The notes under the pieces: generated by a model
The model's input: only the letters and a program-made list of their open reading frames with translations
The model's database searches: none
Told to the model about the DNA's origin: nothing
Made by a program: the position numbers and the translations under genes
Assembly: GCF_034670125.1 (NCBI RefSeq)
Contig: NZ_JAXMOC010000004.1
Location: 1-64,000, forward strand
Length of the DNA stretch: 64,000 bases
From: Maricaulis sp034670125
Lineage (GTDB): Bacteria; Pseudomonadota; Alphaproteobacteria; Caulobacterales; Maricaulaceae
Direction: 5' to 3'
Part shown: positions 1 to 7,763 of the stretch, in pieces
How positions within the stretch are numbered: the stretch's first letter is position 1
Layout of the letters: each line of letters begins with the position of its first letter

Positions 1-100
1 CACCTGTCCCCCCTAATTCACACCTGTCCCCCCTAATTCACACCTGTCCCCCCTAATTCACACCTGTCCCCCCTAATTCACACCTGTCCCCCCTAATTCC
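1..100. repeat. Tandem repeat, five 20-bp units
   Basis: Five consecutive copies of the 20-bp unit cacctgtccccccctaattca-type (unit begins cacctgtccc and ends ctaattca) fill the first 100 bases. The first four are identical and the fifth differs only in its last base (c for a). There are no spacers, so this is a simple tandem array and not CRISPR. The array touches the window edge and may continue to the left. No reading frame in it looks coding. Confidence 0.95.
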
Positions 101-138
101 CGGGGAGACGCGCCTTGTCCCCGCCCACGCACCCCCTT

Positions 139-240
139 CCTTCTCCCTTGGGAGAAGGTGGCCGGAGGCCGGATGAGGGGGGATTTTCCTGCTTTCACCG
201 GGATTTACCCCTCACCCTGACCCTCTCCCCGGGGAGAGGG
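139..240. repeat. Pair of palindromic intergenic repeat elements
   Basis: Two short palindromes face each other. The first, 139-158, has 9-bp arms CCTTCTCCC / GGGAGAAGG around TT and is followed by a G-rich tail ending gatgagggg. The second, 221-240, is the perfect 20-bp palindrome CCCTCTCCCCGGGGAGAGGG preceded by cccctcaccctga, which is an inverted, slightly diverged version of the first tail. The arrangement resembles paired REP/BIME-like elements common between genes in alphaproteobacteria. Function is not evident. Confidence 0.75.
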
Positions 241-643
241 AAAGTTCTTCCCAGAAAAAAATTCCGAAAACTTGTCCTCCCTCCTTTCCACCAGGCGATA
301 ATGGCCTTGGTTTTCGGGACGGGAGGCACGGGCCCTGTCACTTGTGCCCGGAGACGTGCGGAGCCTGTCCGCGTGTCGGGGATGACATCCCGATGCTCCG
401 GCAGGGCGTGCGATCAGGTCCAGGGGCACTAAACGACCGACCCTCAGTACCTGGCGCATTGGAATCGGGGTGGAGACAGCCCGGGAAATCTCCGCGAGCG
501 GGATGTCGGCGATGTCACGTTTTTCAAATCAAACCGGTTATCGGCATTGGCCGACATCCCGTTCCCTCCCATCCCTCCGGCGCCTGGCGCGTGCGGAGAC
601 GAGAGTGCATGCGTTCCCTGGAGCCCATGTCCCCATTGGCCGC
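241..643. other. Gene-free stretch with inverted repeats
   Basis: Together with the repeats before it this makes a 643-base region without a convincing gene. Frames that stay open here lack ribosome-binding sites and read through palindromes. Two inverted repeats are visible: a compact GGGATG-A-CATCCC at 379-391, and a 12-bp perfect pair CGGGATGTCGGC (499-510) / GCCGACATCCCG (550-561) with a 39-base loop. The serine hydrolase gene on the minus strand ends at 644, so this is its downstream region; no T-run terminator was recognised. Confidence 0.6.
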
Positions 644-2020
644 CTACCGCGTGTCCTCTTCCACCCGTGTCGCCACATGGTCCATGCCGTAGCGATAGCT
701 GACCTGCAGGCCGTCTTCGGTGAAGGTGATCCGGGTGTCGGCGTCTTCGGCGAAGGCGAAGGTGGTTTCAGTGAGGGCGGTAAGGTCGTACCAGGTGCCG
801 CCGCCGCGGCGGGACTGGAGGCGGTTGTCGCTGACGCGGATGACGCGCTCATCGCCCGGGCCATGCCGGTAGAGGCCGGCAAGTCGGGCGAGGCTGTCCA
901 CATCGAGCGAGACCGCTGTGTCGGACGACCCGGCCAGGTCGAGCCCGAGCGCGGCTTTCACCAGGTTTGAGGCGATTGTGCCCTCATCGCGATCGGTGGC
1001 ATTGGCGAGGACGGCGACGAAGGTGTCGGTCTGGGGCACCATGATGACATAGGCACGCCAACCGCCGACATTGCCGCCATGCTCATAGGTGCTGTACTCG
1101 CCGACCCGGCCGTGGAACAGGCCCATCCCATAGCGGGTATCGCGCCCGTCCGGCAGGGTCTGGGAGCTGAGAAAGGTCTGCCGTGCGGCGGGGCTCAGGA
1201 TCCGGTCACTCCACAGCGCCTGGTACCAGGCCAGCAGATCGCCGGTTGTCGCATGGATTTCGCCATCGCCATGCCCGGAAATCCCGGCGTGCGGCGCGGG
1301 ATAGAAGCCGTTTTCATTATGCCAATAGGTGCTGGGCGATGCCGCCATGACCGCGTGCGGGCGTTGCAGCTGCGAGCGGGACATGCCCGCCGGCGCAAAC
1401 AGCCGGGTTTCAACGAAGTTTGCGAATGTGTCGCCGGTCACCGTCTCGATGATCAGGGTGGCGAGGGCGTAGCCGGAATTGGAATAGGACCAGTCGGTGC
1501 CGACGGGAAAGTCCAGGGTCTCGTCCCGGAAATAGGTCAGGGTCCGGGCCAGGTCGATATCGGTATGGCTGATCGCTTCGTAGTCATCGTGATTGGTATA
1601 GTTGTACAGGCCGGATGTGTGGCCGAGCAGATGGCGCAGCGTGATGGTGGCGCCGTGGTCCGGGAAATCGGGCAGATAGGTGCGGATGTCGGCGTCCGGA
1701 TCGAGCACCCCGTCCTCGACCAGCCGCATCACGGCGGCGCCGGTGAACTGTTTGGTGACGGAGGCAACCCGGAAGCGGTGGTCGGTGGCCATCGGCACGT
1801 CGAGTTCCAGGCTGGCCATGCCGAAGGCCTCGTGCAGGAGGACCTCGCCGTCATGGAAGACCAGGATGCTGGCACCCGGACGGTCGCCGTCATAGGCCTG
1901 CGCAGCGATGTCGTGCAGCCGCTCGCGATCTGTCCCATCGGAGTCCGATGCCGATGCCGACACGGCCGCGACGGTAGCCGCGGCAATCATCGCCCCAACA
2001 ATAACAAACGACCTGAGCAT
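644..2020 (-). CDS. Serine hydrolase, beta-lactamase/class C-like family
   Basis: A 458-aa exported protein of the beta-lactamase/transpeptidase-like fold (penicillin-binding-protein and esterase group). The start at 2020 is chosen because GGAGA lies five bases upstream and a clean signal peptide follows (MLRSFVIVGAMIAAATVAAVSA). The three family motifs are present: SVTK at 87-90 (nucleophile Ser87, Lys90), YSN at 179-181, and HGG at 314-316, with the usual LLGHTSGL segment at 131-138. The C-terminal 100 residues form the small beta domain often seen in these esterases. It is likely periplasmic; the substrate (peptide, ester or beta-lactam) cannot be told from sequence. It follows the HAD gene on the same strand after 147 bases and may have its own promoter. 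Confidence 0.9.
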   Translation of the reverse strand: MLRSFVIVGAMIAAATVAAVSASASDSDGTDRERLHDIAAQAYDGDRPGASILVFHDGEVLLHEAFGMASLELDVPMATDHRFRVASVTKQFTGAAVMRLVEDGVLDPDADIRTYLPDFPDHGATITLRHLLGHTSGLYNYTNHDDYEAISHTDIDLARTLTYFRDETLDFPVGTDWSYSNSGYALATLIIETVTGDTFANFVETRLFAPAGMSRSQLQRPHAVMAASPSTYWHNENGFYPAPHAGISGHGDGEIHATTGDLLAWYQALWSDRILSPAARQTFLSSQTLPDGRDTRYGMGLFHGRVGEYSTYEHGGNVGGWRAYVIMVPQTDTFVAVLANATDRDEGTIASNLVKAALGLDLAGSSDTAVSLDVDSLARLAGLYRHGPGDERVIRVSDNRLQSRRGGGTWYDLTALTETTFAFAEDADTRITFTEDGLQVSYRYGMDHVATRVEEDTR

Positions 2021-2167
2021 TGCAGTCTCCGCGCGTACCTGAATTGGTGACACGAACACGTTGGCGTGGCTTGAACAATTTACGTTTTCGTTAGGCGACG
2101 AACGCCGCCGGGATCCGTGCGCTGCCGGGTGCCGGGTGGCCCAACGGCTGGAGAGACCCCGGCCCGG

Positions 2168-2875
2168 TCAGCTCTCCCTGACCCGCACGTCGCCGAGAAA
2201 GGTCGGCAGGCAGTCGATGGCGTGGTGGATGTGGTCGGGGTGTTCGTCGGCCATGGCGACATCTTCGCTGCGCGTCCCGGCCTTTGCCCGAACCAGCACC
2301 GTGGTGAACCCCATCGCGTGCGCGGTCTTCAGGTTCCGCAGGCTGTCCTCGAAGAACACCGCCTCGTGTGCCGGAAGGGCATGATGGCCGATAAAGCGGT
2401 CAAAACCGGCCTGCAGCGGCTTGGGTTGGAAGCCGGACGCCTCGACGTCGAAAATGTCGTTGAACAGATGGGTCAGTCCCATGTGATCGAGGATGTTCTC
2501 GGCGTGCTTCAGCGAGCCGTTGGTGTAGACCAGTCGCTTGCCGGGCAGCGCCGCGATATGGCGGGCCAGGTCCGGATCGGGCTTGATCACCGTGGCGTCG
2601 ACATCATGCACGAAGTCGAGGAATTCATGGACGTCGATCGTGTGGTTGGCCATCAGCCCGTTCAGCGTCGTGCCATAGTCGCGCCAATAGGATTTCTGCA
2701 CCACCTTCGCCTCAGTCTCGGGCAGGTCCATCAGACGGGCGACATACTGGGTCATGCGTCGCTCGACCTGAGCCATGATAGGCGCATCGGACGGGTACAG
2801 CGTATCGTCCAGGTCAAACACCCAGTGGGTGATGTGGCGCATGTCGGCGCGGCTGTCAGCGCGATCGTCCGTCAT
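2168..2875 (-). CDS. HAD-superfamily hydrolase, pyrimidine 5'-nucleotidase-like
   Basis: A 235-aa cytoplasmic HAD phosphatase of the SDT1/pyrimidine 5'-nucleotidase type. Motif I is FDLDDTLYPS (Asp21, Asp23), motif II is the TNG in VYTNGSLKHA, the motif III lysine is in FQPKPLQ, and motif IV is FFEDSLRN. The start at 2875 has GGAGG nine bases upstream and lies one base after the stop of the DUF1036 gene, so the two are translationally coupled at the end of the rpmH operon. In many alphaproteobacteria a protein of this type sits close to engB and argB, which supports the assignment. The nucleotide specificity is inferred from family only. Confidence 0.88.
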   Translation of the reverse strand: MTDDRADSRADMRHITHWVFDLDDTLYPSDAPIMAQVERRMTQYVARLMDLPETEAKVVQKSYWRDYGTTLNGLMANHTIDVHEFLDFVHDVDATVIKPDPDLARHIAALPGKRLVYTNGSLKHAENILDHMGLTHLFNDIFDVEASGFQPKPLQAGFDRFIGHHALPAHEAVFFEDSLRNLKTAHAMGFTTVLVRAKAGTRSEDVAMADEHPDHIHHAIDCLPTFLGDVRVRES

Positions 2876-2876
2876 G

Positions 2877-3872
2877 TCACGGCCTCCGGAAATCGCCTTC
2901 GTCGAGCGTGATGCGGACCCCACCCTCGCTCGGCTCGGTGATGCGGCGGAAGTCGGCTGCGGTATAGCCCCGGTCGGCGCAATTGCTGCGACCCTCGGCG
3001 ACGAAGCGGGCCGGCGCGACGCAGAAGCTTTCATTGCCAGAAAGCAGGCCGCGGCGGCTTCCGGTGTTGATCCGCTCGGCGTAGTAGAATGCATTGTTGG
3101 TCGCGAGGCGCGTGGCCAGGACCCGGGCGCATTCGCCGGCGTGAATCCGCCACCAGCCGCGCGACTGCCAGATCGACCCGACCTGGTGGCCGATAGCGAC
3201 CGCGATGTCGCCGTCAGCCTCATTGCACATGGTCAGTCCGCTGGCCGCATTGCGGCTGAGCGCGCGGGCTTCAAGTGCATCAATGAGCGCGTCATCATCC
3301 GGGCGGCTCGACAGGCCCGCATCGCGCAGGAAATTGTTCACGGCGAGCCGGGTCGAGCGTCCGTCCAGCCCGTCCACGGCCGTGACCGGGTAGCCGCTTG
3401 ACTGGAGCAGGCGCTGGATCCCGGCGACGGTGGCGCGGCTGGCGAAGTTAACCGGCTCGACCAATACCGTGCGTTCGCGCTCATCACCCTCGCGGATGAA
3501 AAAGTCGCGCGATGCCATGCCCAGCGACGAACATCGTGTGTTGGCAACAACCTCGAAGTCCGCTTCGTCGACGCACAGAGGGATGGTGCCGCGCCATTCG
3601 CGTACGCCGCCCAGATAGGCGATCGAGGATTTGGCGTAATAGAAAATCGGCTGGTCGCCGTTCAGATCGACATCGGTGGCGACTGTCGCGCAATCGCCCG
3701 GGCGCAGCCGTAACCAGCCCTCGATGGCGACCCCGCCCTCGACCGGCCAGCCAGCGGCGGTCTGGACGATATAGCTGGTTTCGTTGCAGAGCTCCGCCGC
3801 GTCAGCGCGCGATGTGGTGACCAGGAGCAGGGCGGGCAGGGCCAGGGCGGCCAGGGCAAGACGACACAACAT
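2877..3872 (-). CDS. Exported protein with two DUF1036 domains around a peptidoglycan-binding-like segment
   Basis: A 331-aa secreted protein with a signal peptide (cleavage likely after TTSRADA, about residue 25). Two DUF1036-type domains are visible: residues about 27-125 (LCNETSYIVQTAAGWP..GWLRLRPGDCATV) and about 215-315 (MCNEADGDIAVAIGHQ..GWWRIHAGECARV). They share the C-N-E start, the W-x-R/I-x-x-G-x-C core and a later FYYA segment. Between them, RLLQSSGYPVTAVDGLDGRSTRLAVNNF resembles a PG_binding_1 fold (split here: RLLQSSGYPV, then TAVDGLDGRSTRLAV). The gene starts six bases after engB and ends one base before the HAD gene, so it is part of the same transcript. Role unknown; an envelope function is inferred. 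Confidence 0.82.
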   Translation of the reverse strand: MLCRLALAALALPALLLVTTSRADAAELCNETSYIVQTAAGWPVEGGVAIEGWLRLRPGDCATVATDVDLNGDQPIFYYAKSSIAYLGGVREWRGTIPLCVDEADFEVVANTRCSSLGMASRDFFIREGDERERTVLVEPVNFASRATVAGIQRLLQSSGYPVTAVDGLDGRSTRLAVNNFLRDAGLSSRPDDDALIDALEARALSRNAASGLTMCNEADGDIAVAIGHQVGSIWQSRGWWRIHAGECARVLATRLATNNAFYYAERINTGSRRGLLSGNESFCVAPARFVAEGRSNCADRGYTAADFRRITEPSEGGVRITLDEGDFRRP

Positions 3873-3878
3873 GCCCCG

Positions 3879-4526
3879 TCATCCCATGTCGGGCAGGAGG
3901 GCGACAATCTCCGCCCGCAGCTGGTCGACCCCGTCCTGCTTGGCGCTGGAGGTAGCGATGACGCGCGGGAAGGCGGCCGGACGCCTGGCGATCTTCTCGC
4001 CGGTCTCGGCGATCAGGCGTTTGACGGCCGGTGGCTTGATCTTGTCGGTCTTGGTCAGCACGACCTGATAGCTCACGGCGGCTTCGTCGAAGACATCCAT
4101 GATCTTCAGGTCGACATCTTTCAGGCCGTGGCGACTGTCGATGAGCAGATAGACCCGCTTGAGATTGACCCGGCCACGCAGGAAAGCCTTGGTCAGGCGG
4201 GTCCATTTCTCGACCACCGGCTTGGGAGCTTTCGCATAGCCATAGCCGGGCAGGTCGACAATGCGCAGGTCACCGCCTTCGACATTGAAGAAATTCAGCT
4301 CGCGCGTGCGTCCCGGCTCACCGGAGGCGCGGGCCAGACCCTTCTGGTTGGTCAGGGCATTGATCAGCGATGACTTGCCGACATTCGACCGACCGGCAAA
4401 AGCGATCTCGAGCCGGTCCGGATCGGGCAGATGATCCAGCGCCACCGCTCCCATCAGGAAGGTGCAGGGGCGCGAGAAGAAGCGCCGCCCGAGGCCGATG
4501 TCGAGGTCGTCGCTACCGTCGGTCAG
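3879..4526 (-). CDS. engB: Ribosome biogenesis GTPase EngB (YihA/YsxC), probable CTG start
   Basis: EngB is a GTPase needed for assembly of the large ribosomal subunit. G1 is GRSNVGKSS (residues 45-53 in this model), G3 DLPGYG, G4 TKTDK, and G5 near TSSAK. The first in-frame ATG is at 4454, but the frame is open upstream to a TAG at 4539-4541 and encodes GLGRRFFSRPCTFL, which matches the conserved N-terminal region of EngB. No ATG, GTG or TTG lies in that stretch. A CTG at 4524-4526 has GGAG seven bases upstream and overlaps the yidC stop region, so 4526 is preferred (215 aa); a second CTG at 4532 is possible. Function is certain; the start is not. Confidence 0.9.
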   Translation of the reverse strand: MTDGSDDLDIGLGRRFFSRPCTFLMGAVALDHLPDPDRLEIAFAGRSNVGKSSLINALTNQKGLARASGEPGRTRELNFFNVEGGDLRIVDLPGYGYAKAPKPVVEKWTRLTKAFLRGRVNLKRVYLLIDSRHGLKDVDLKIMDVFDEAAVSYQVVLTKTDKIKPPAVKRLIAETGEKIARRPAAFPRVIATSSAKQDGVDQLRAEIVALLPDMG

Positions 4527-4528
4527 GG

Positions 4529-6307
4529 TCAGTCTCCGCTATCCCGCTTCATCAGTCGGGCAATCAGCTTGTCGACCTGGGTCTCGTTCCCGTGGCGACG
4601 CATGATGATGTATTGCTGCAGCACGGAGAGGAAGTTGTTCCAGGCCCAGTAAATCACCAGGCCGGCCGCGAACGGGGCCAGGATGAAGGTGAAGACGATC
4701 GGCAGGAAGGCGAAGATGCGCGCCTGCATCGGGTCCGGTGGCGGCGGGTTGAGCGCCTGCTGCGCGGCCATGGTGACGCCCATGATGATGGGCCAGGCGC
4801 CGATGCCGAGAATGCCGCCGATCAGCCAGATGCCGGACGGGTCGTAGGGGATCAGACCGAACAGGTTCCAGATATTGGTCGGATCGGCTGCGGACAGGTC
4901 GCGGATCCAGCCGAAGAAGGGCGCATGGCGCATTTCGATGGCATTGAACAGGGTCTGGTAGAGCGCGAAGAAGATCGGGATCTGCGGCAGGATCGGCAGA
5001 CAACCGGCCAGCGGGTTGATCTTCTCGGTCTTGTACAGCTCCATCAGCGCTTGTTGCTGCTTTTGCTGATCGGCGCCGTAGCGTTCCTTGATCTCGGCCA
5101 TTTTCGGCTGGACCGCCTTCATCTTCGCCATCGAGGCGTAGGCGCGGTTGGCCAGCGGGAACATCACGATCTTGACCATCAGCGTCAGCGCCAGGATGGC
5201 GAGACCGAACTGTCCCAGGGCGCCTTCCAGCATGGTCAGCAGCCACACGAAGGGGCGGGTGAGGAACCACAGCCAGCCCCAGTTGATGGCCATGTCGAAA
5301 CGCTCGATGCCGACCTCGTTCTGGACCTGTTGCAGCACGTCCAGTTCCTTGGCGCCGGCAAAAATCCGGGTGGTGGAGGTCAGGCTCTCGCCAGCCGGAA
5401 CCGCAATGGCCTGTTCGACATAGCTGGCCTCGAAGGCGTCGATCTCGCCGCGTTCGATGGTGCGGAAGCGGGCGGTGAAAGGCCGGTCCTGGTCGGGGAC
5501 GGCTGCGGCCATCCAGTAGCGTTGGGTAATGCCGACCCAGCCGCCGGTGCCGCTGTCTTCAGTCTGGTTGCCGTCTTCCAGCTTGCCGAAACTGCTGCGC
5601 ACCATGGCACCGTCGACAACCGCCAACGCGCCTTCAAAGATGGCCATGTTCTTGGTTTCTTCAGCCGGGCGTCCCTCATGACGCACCAGGCCGTAGCGGG
5701 ACAGCTCGACTTCCTGGCCGGAATTGTTGGTAACCGTGTCATCGAGGGTAAAAAGGTAGTTCTCATCGACCGATATAACGCGCTCGAAATGCAGGCCGGA
5801 CGGGCTGTCATAGGTCAGGGTGACCGGCGTGTCCGGCGTCAGGGTCGAGCCCGAAGCCAGCGTCCACTCGGTCGATCCACCCGGAAGGTCGGTGAATCCG
5901 GAGGTTGCCGATGTCCAGCCGTCGCGGGCGTAGAAGACATGGTCGCTGCCGATCGGATTGAGCAGGGCGATCGGCGTATCATCGTCGATGGTTTCGGTGT
6001 GGCGACGCAGGCGGATGTCGTCGAGGCGGGCGCCGGTGAGCGACAAGGAGCCCAGAACAGCCGGGGCGTCGATGGTGACGCGCTGGTTGCCGCCAAGGGC
6101 CGTCTCACGATCAACGGTGGTCGCAGCAGCCGGTTCGAGCGAGGAGGCGGGCAGATCGGGGTCCGCAATCTCCTGCGCGGCCTCGATGGCGGCCTGCTCG
6201 GCGCGGCGCTCTTCTTCGGCCGGGCCCATGACGAACATCTGGTATCCGGTCAGGATCACCAGGATCAGTCCCAGTGCGATAAACAGGTTGCGTTGATCTT
6301 CGCCCAT
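4529..6307 (-). CDS. yidC: Membrane protein insertase YidC
   Basis: A 592-aa inner-membrane insertase of the Gram-negative type. It has an N-terminal membrane anchor (about residues 8-26), a large periplasmic beta-sandwich domain (about 65-370), and the conserved C-terminal five-helix insertase core from WGWLWFLTRPFVWLL to VLQQYIIMRRHG. YidC inserts and folds membrane proteins with or without SecYEG. It lies between rnpA (six bases upstream) and engB, the classic rpmH-rnpA-yidC-engB order; a yidD gene is not visible between rnpA and yidC. The stop overlaps the probable engB start signals, suggesting translational coupling. Confidence 0.98.
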   Translation of the reverse strand: MGEDQRNLFIALGLILVILTGYQMFVMGPAEEERRAEQAAIEAAQEIADPDLPASSLEPAAATTVDRETALGGNQRVTIDAPAVLGSLSLTGARLDDIRLRRHTETIDDDTPIALLNPIGSDHVFYARDGWTSATSGFTDLPGGSTEWTLASGSTLTPDTPVTLTYDSPSGLHFERVISVDENYLFTLDDTVTNNSGQEVELSRYGLVRHEGRPAEETKNMAIFEGALAVVDGAMVRSSFGKLEDGNQTEDSGTGGWVGITQRYWMAAAVPDQDRPFTARFRTIERGEIDAFEASYVEQAIAVPAGESLTSTTRIFAGAKELDVLQQVQNEVGIERFDMAINWGWLWFLTRPFVWLLTMLEGALGQFGLAILALTLMVKIVMFPLANRAYASMAKMKAVQPKMAEIKERYGADQQKQQQALMELYKTEKINPLAGCLPILPQIPIFFALYQTLFNAIEMRHAPFFGWIRDLSAADPTNIWNLFGLIPYDPSGIWLIGGILGIGAWPIIMGVTMAAQQALNPPPPDPMQARIFAFLPIVFTFILAPFAAGLVIYWAWNNFLSVLQQYIIMRRHGNETQVDKLIARLMKRDSGD

Positions 6308-6313
6308 GAAAAC

Positions 6314-6730
6314 TCAGGCCTCTTGCGCTTTATGTTCGCGATCACCCGAAGTCCTGCCGCTTGCAAGACTCACCAAGGCGCTTTCGACATCCCCCACCAA
6401 GCGTGACCAATCCCGGGCGGGCGTTGTCGCGCGTGCGATGAATACATAGTCAATGCCGGGCTGTCCGTGGAGGGGGAGAAGCAGCCGGGCAATCTCCCGC
6501 AAACGGCGCTTGGCCCGATTGCGGACGACGGCACCGCCGATCTTGCGGGTCGCGGTGAAGCCGGCGCCGATATGTCCGGTCGGCAATTCGTCCGCCCCCA
6601 AAAGCAAAGAGCCGTCTCGCGAGCGGGCCTGAATGACCACGCCCGACCGGACGGCTTTTCTACCTTTTGCGGCTTGCAAAAATTCACGCCGCGTTTTCAA
6701 CCGTTTGACGGCAGGAAGCGGCGTTGACAT
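6314..6730 (-). CDS. rnpA: Ribonuclease P protein component
   Basis: A 138-aa basic protein, the protein subunit of RNase P that binds the catalytic RNA during tRNA 5' maturation. The family signature AVVRNRAKRRLRE is at about residues 67-79, preceded by the GFTATRKIGGAV strand. The ATG at 6730 begins MSTPLPAVKRLKTRREF, the standard RnpA N-terminal helix; longer reading into the rpmH region is not needed. It starts five bases after the rpmH stop, in the conserved rpmH-rnpA pair. Confidence 0.97.
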   Translation of the reverse strand: MSTPLPAVKRLKTRREFLQAAKGRKAVRSGVVIQARSRDGSLLLGADELPTGHIGAGFTATRKIGGAVVRNRAKRRLREIARLLLPLHGQPGIDYVFIARATTPARDWSRLVGDVESALVSLASGRTSGDREHKAQEA

Positions 6731-6735
6731 CGTCC

Positions 6736-6870
6736 TTAGGCGGACAGACGCTTGCGGCCCTTGGCCCGGCGACGAGCCAGGATAATACGTCCGGATTTCG
6801 TCGCCATACGCGCACGGAAGCCGTGCCGGCGCTTGCGGACGATCTTTGACGGCTGAAAAGTACGTTTCAC
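6736..6870 (-). CDS. rpmH: 50S ribosomal protein L34 (bL34)
   Basis: A 44-aa very basic ribosomal protein with the full L34 signature (KRTFQPSKIVRKRRHGFRAR, then MATKSGRIILARRRAKGRK). The start is a GTG at 6868-6870; no ATG is available at the right place. It is the first gene of the minus-strand operon rpmH-rnpA-yidC-engB-DUF1036-HAD, so its promoter should lie in 6871-6969, shared divergently with the VTT membrane protein gene. The length is normal for the family. Confidence 0.97.
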   Translation of the reverse strand: MKRTFQPSKIVRKRRHGFRARMATKSGRIILARRRAKGRKRLSA

Positions 6871-6969
6871 GGTCGCGCTCCATCGGCGTTCAATTCGAGA
6901 GCGGCGGCAATTACGCGCTTGAAGCGGCGGCGTCAAGCGTTCATGCCCCCTGTAGCGCAGGAGAATGAC

Positions 6970-7746
6970 ATGCCGGACGTCGCAAACCAACCACCTCCGG
7001 ACCCGTCTGACGGACCGAAAAGCACGCCCCGCTGGCTGCGCCCGGTCGTGGCCCTGGTCCTGCTGTGTTTTCTCGCGGCTTTGCTGCTGACCGGGACCGG
7101 ACCGCAGGAGGTTCTCACCTGGCTGCGCGACAGTGGCGGCCTGACCCGTGACGTGACCCGCCAAAACATGCTGTTGGCGGCGCTGTTCTACACGCTGGTC
7201 TATGTCGGGCTCGCCAGTCTCGCCCTTCCCGGCGCGCTGTGGCTGACAATCGGGGCAGGGTTTCTGCTCGGGCCGGTCTGGGCGGTTCCCGTCTCTCTGG
7301 CGGGTCTGACCCTGGGTGCGGTGAATACAGTGCTGCTGGTCCGCTTCTTTGCTGGCGAGGACCGGCGATCCCGGCTGCGGGCGCGCTATAGAAGGATCGC
7401 CGCGGGGTTCGAGCGCGACCAGCTGAGCTATGTGATCTTGCTGAGATTGCTGCCGCTGCCCTATTTCGGTGTAAACGTGGCGGCCGGGCTGTCGACCGTG
7501 CGCCTGTGGGCCTTTGTGGCGGGCACGATGATCGGGTCCCTTCCGTCGATCATTCTCTATGCCGGTTTTGGCGCCGGCATCGGCTCGCTGTCCGAGATGG
7601 ACCGCCTGCCGGGGCTGGAGGCGTTGATGCAACCGGCCGTACTCATCCCGCTTGTCATGATCGTGCCGCTCGCCGTGGCTCCGCTTGTCATGCGGCGACG
7701 GGCCCGACGGGCAAAAGCGCGAGCCTTGTCGGGCAAGTCCGGCTAG
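6970..7746 (+). CDS. TVP38/TMEM64 (VTT domain, DedA-like) membrane protein
   Basis: A 258-aa integral membrane protein of the TVP38/TMEM64 family. The ATG at 6970 is chosen over in-frame upstream codons because GGAG lies six bases before it. After a proline-rich N-terminus there is a first helix (about 24-43), then the VTT core with SLALPGALWLTIGAGFLLGP and the LRLLPLPYFGVNVAAGLS segment typical of the SNARE-associated/VTT domain, and a basic C-terminal tail. Family members are thought to move or flip lipids or to act in membrane homeostasis; this protein's substrate is unknown. The sensor kinase gene follows after 17 bases, so the two are probably co-transcribed. Confidence 0.85.
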   Translation: MPDVANQPPPDPSDGPKSTPRWLRPVVALVLLCFLAALLLTGTGPQEVLTWLRDSGGLTRDVTRQNMLLAALFYTLVYVGLASLALPGALWLTIGAGFLLGPVWAVPVSLAGLTLGAVNTVLLVRFFAGEDRRSRLRARYRRIAAGFERDQLSYVILLRLLPLPYFGVNVAAGLSTVRLWAFVAGTMIGSLPSIILYAGFGAGIGSLSEMDRLPGLEALMQPAVLIPLVMIVPLAVAPLVMRRRARRAKARALSGKSG

Positions 7747-7763
7747 GCTATCCGCGATCATCC

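Noticed and set aside
1..100. CRISPR array
   Set aside because: The repeats are directly joined with no unique spacers and no cas genes are present.
115..970. Overlapping short frames in the first kilobase
   Set aside because: They read through palindromic repeats or antisense to the serine hydrolase and have no recognisable start signals.
1079..2050. Plus-strand open frame of 323 codons
   Set aside because: Antisense to the serine hydrolase with all three catalytic motifs; no start signals.
4370..6406. Open frame of 678 codons on the plus strand
   Set aside because: It lies antisense to yidC, whose identity is certain; it has no Shine-Dalgarno and its composition is the mirror of high-GC codon use.
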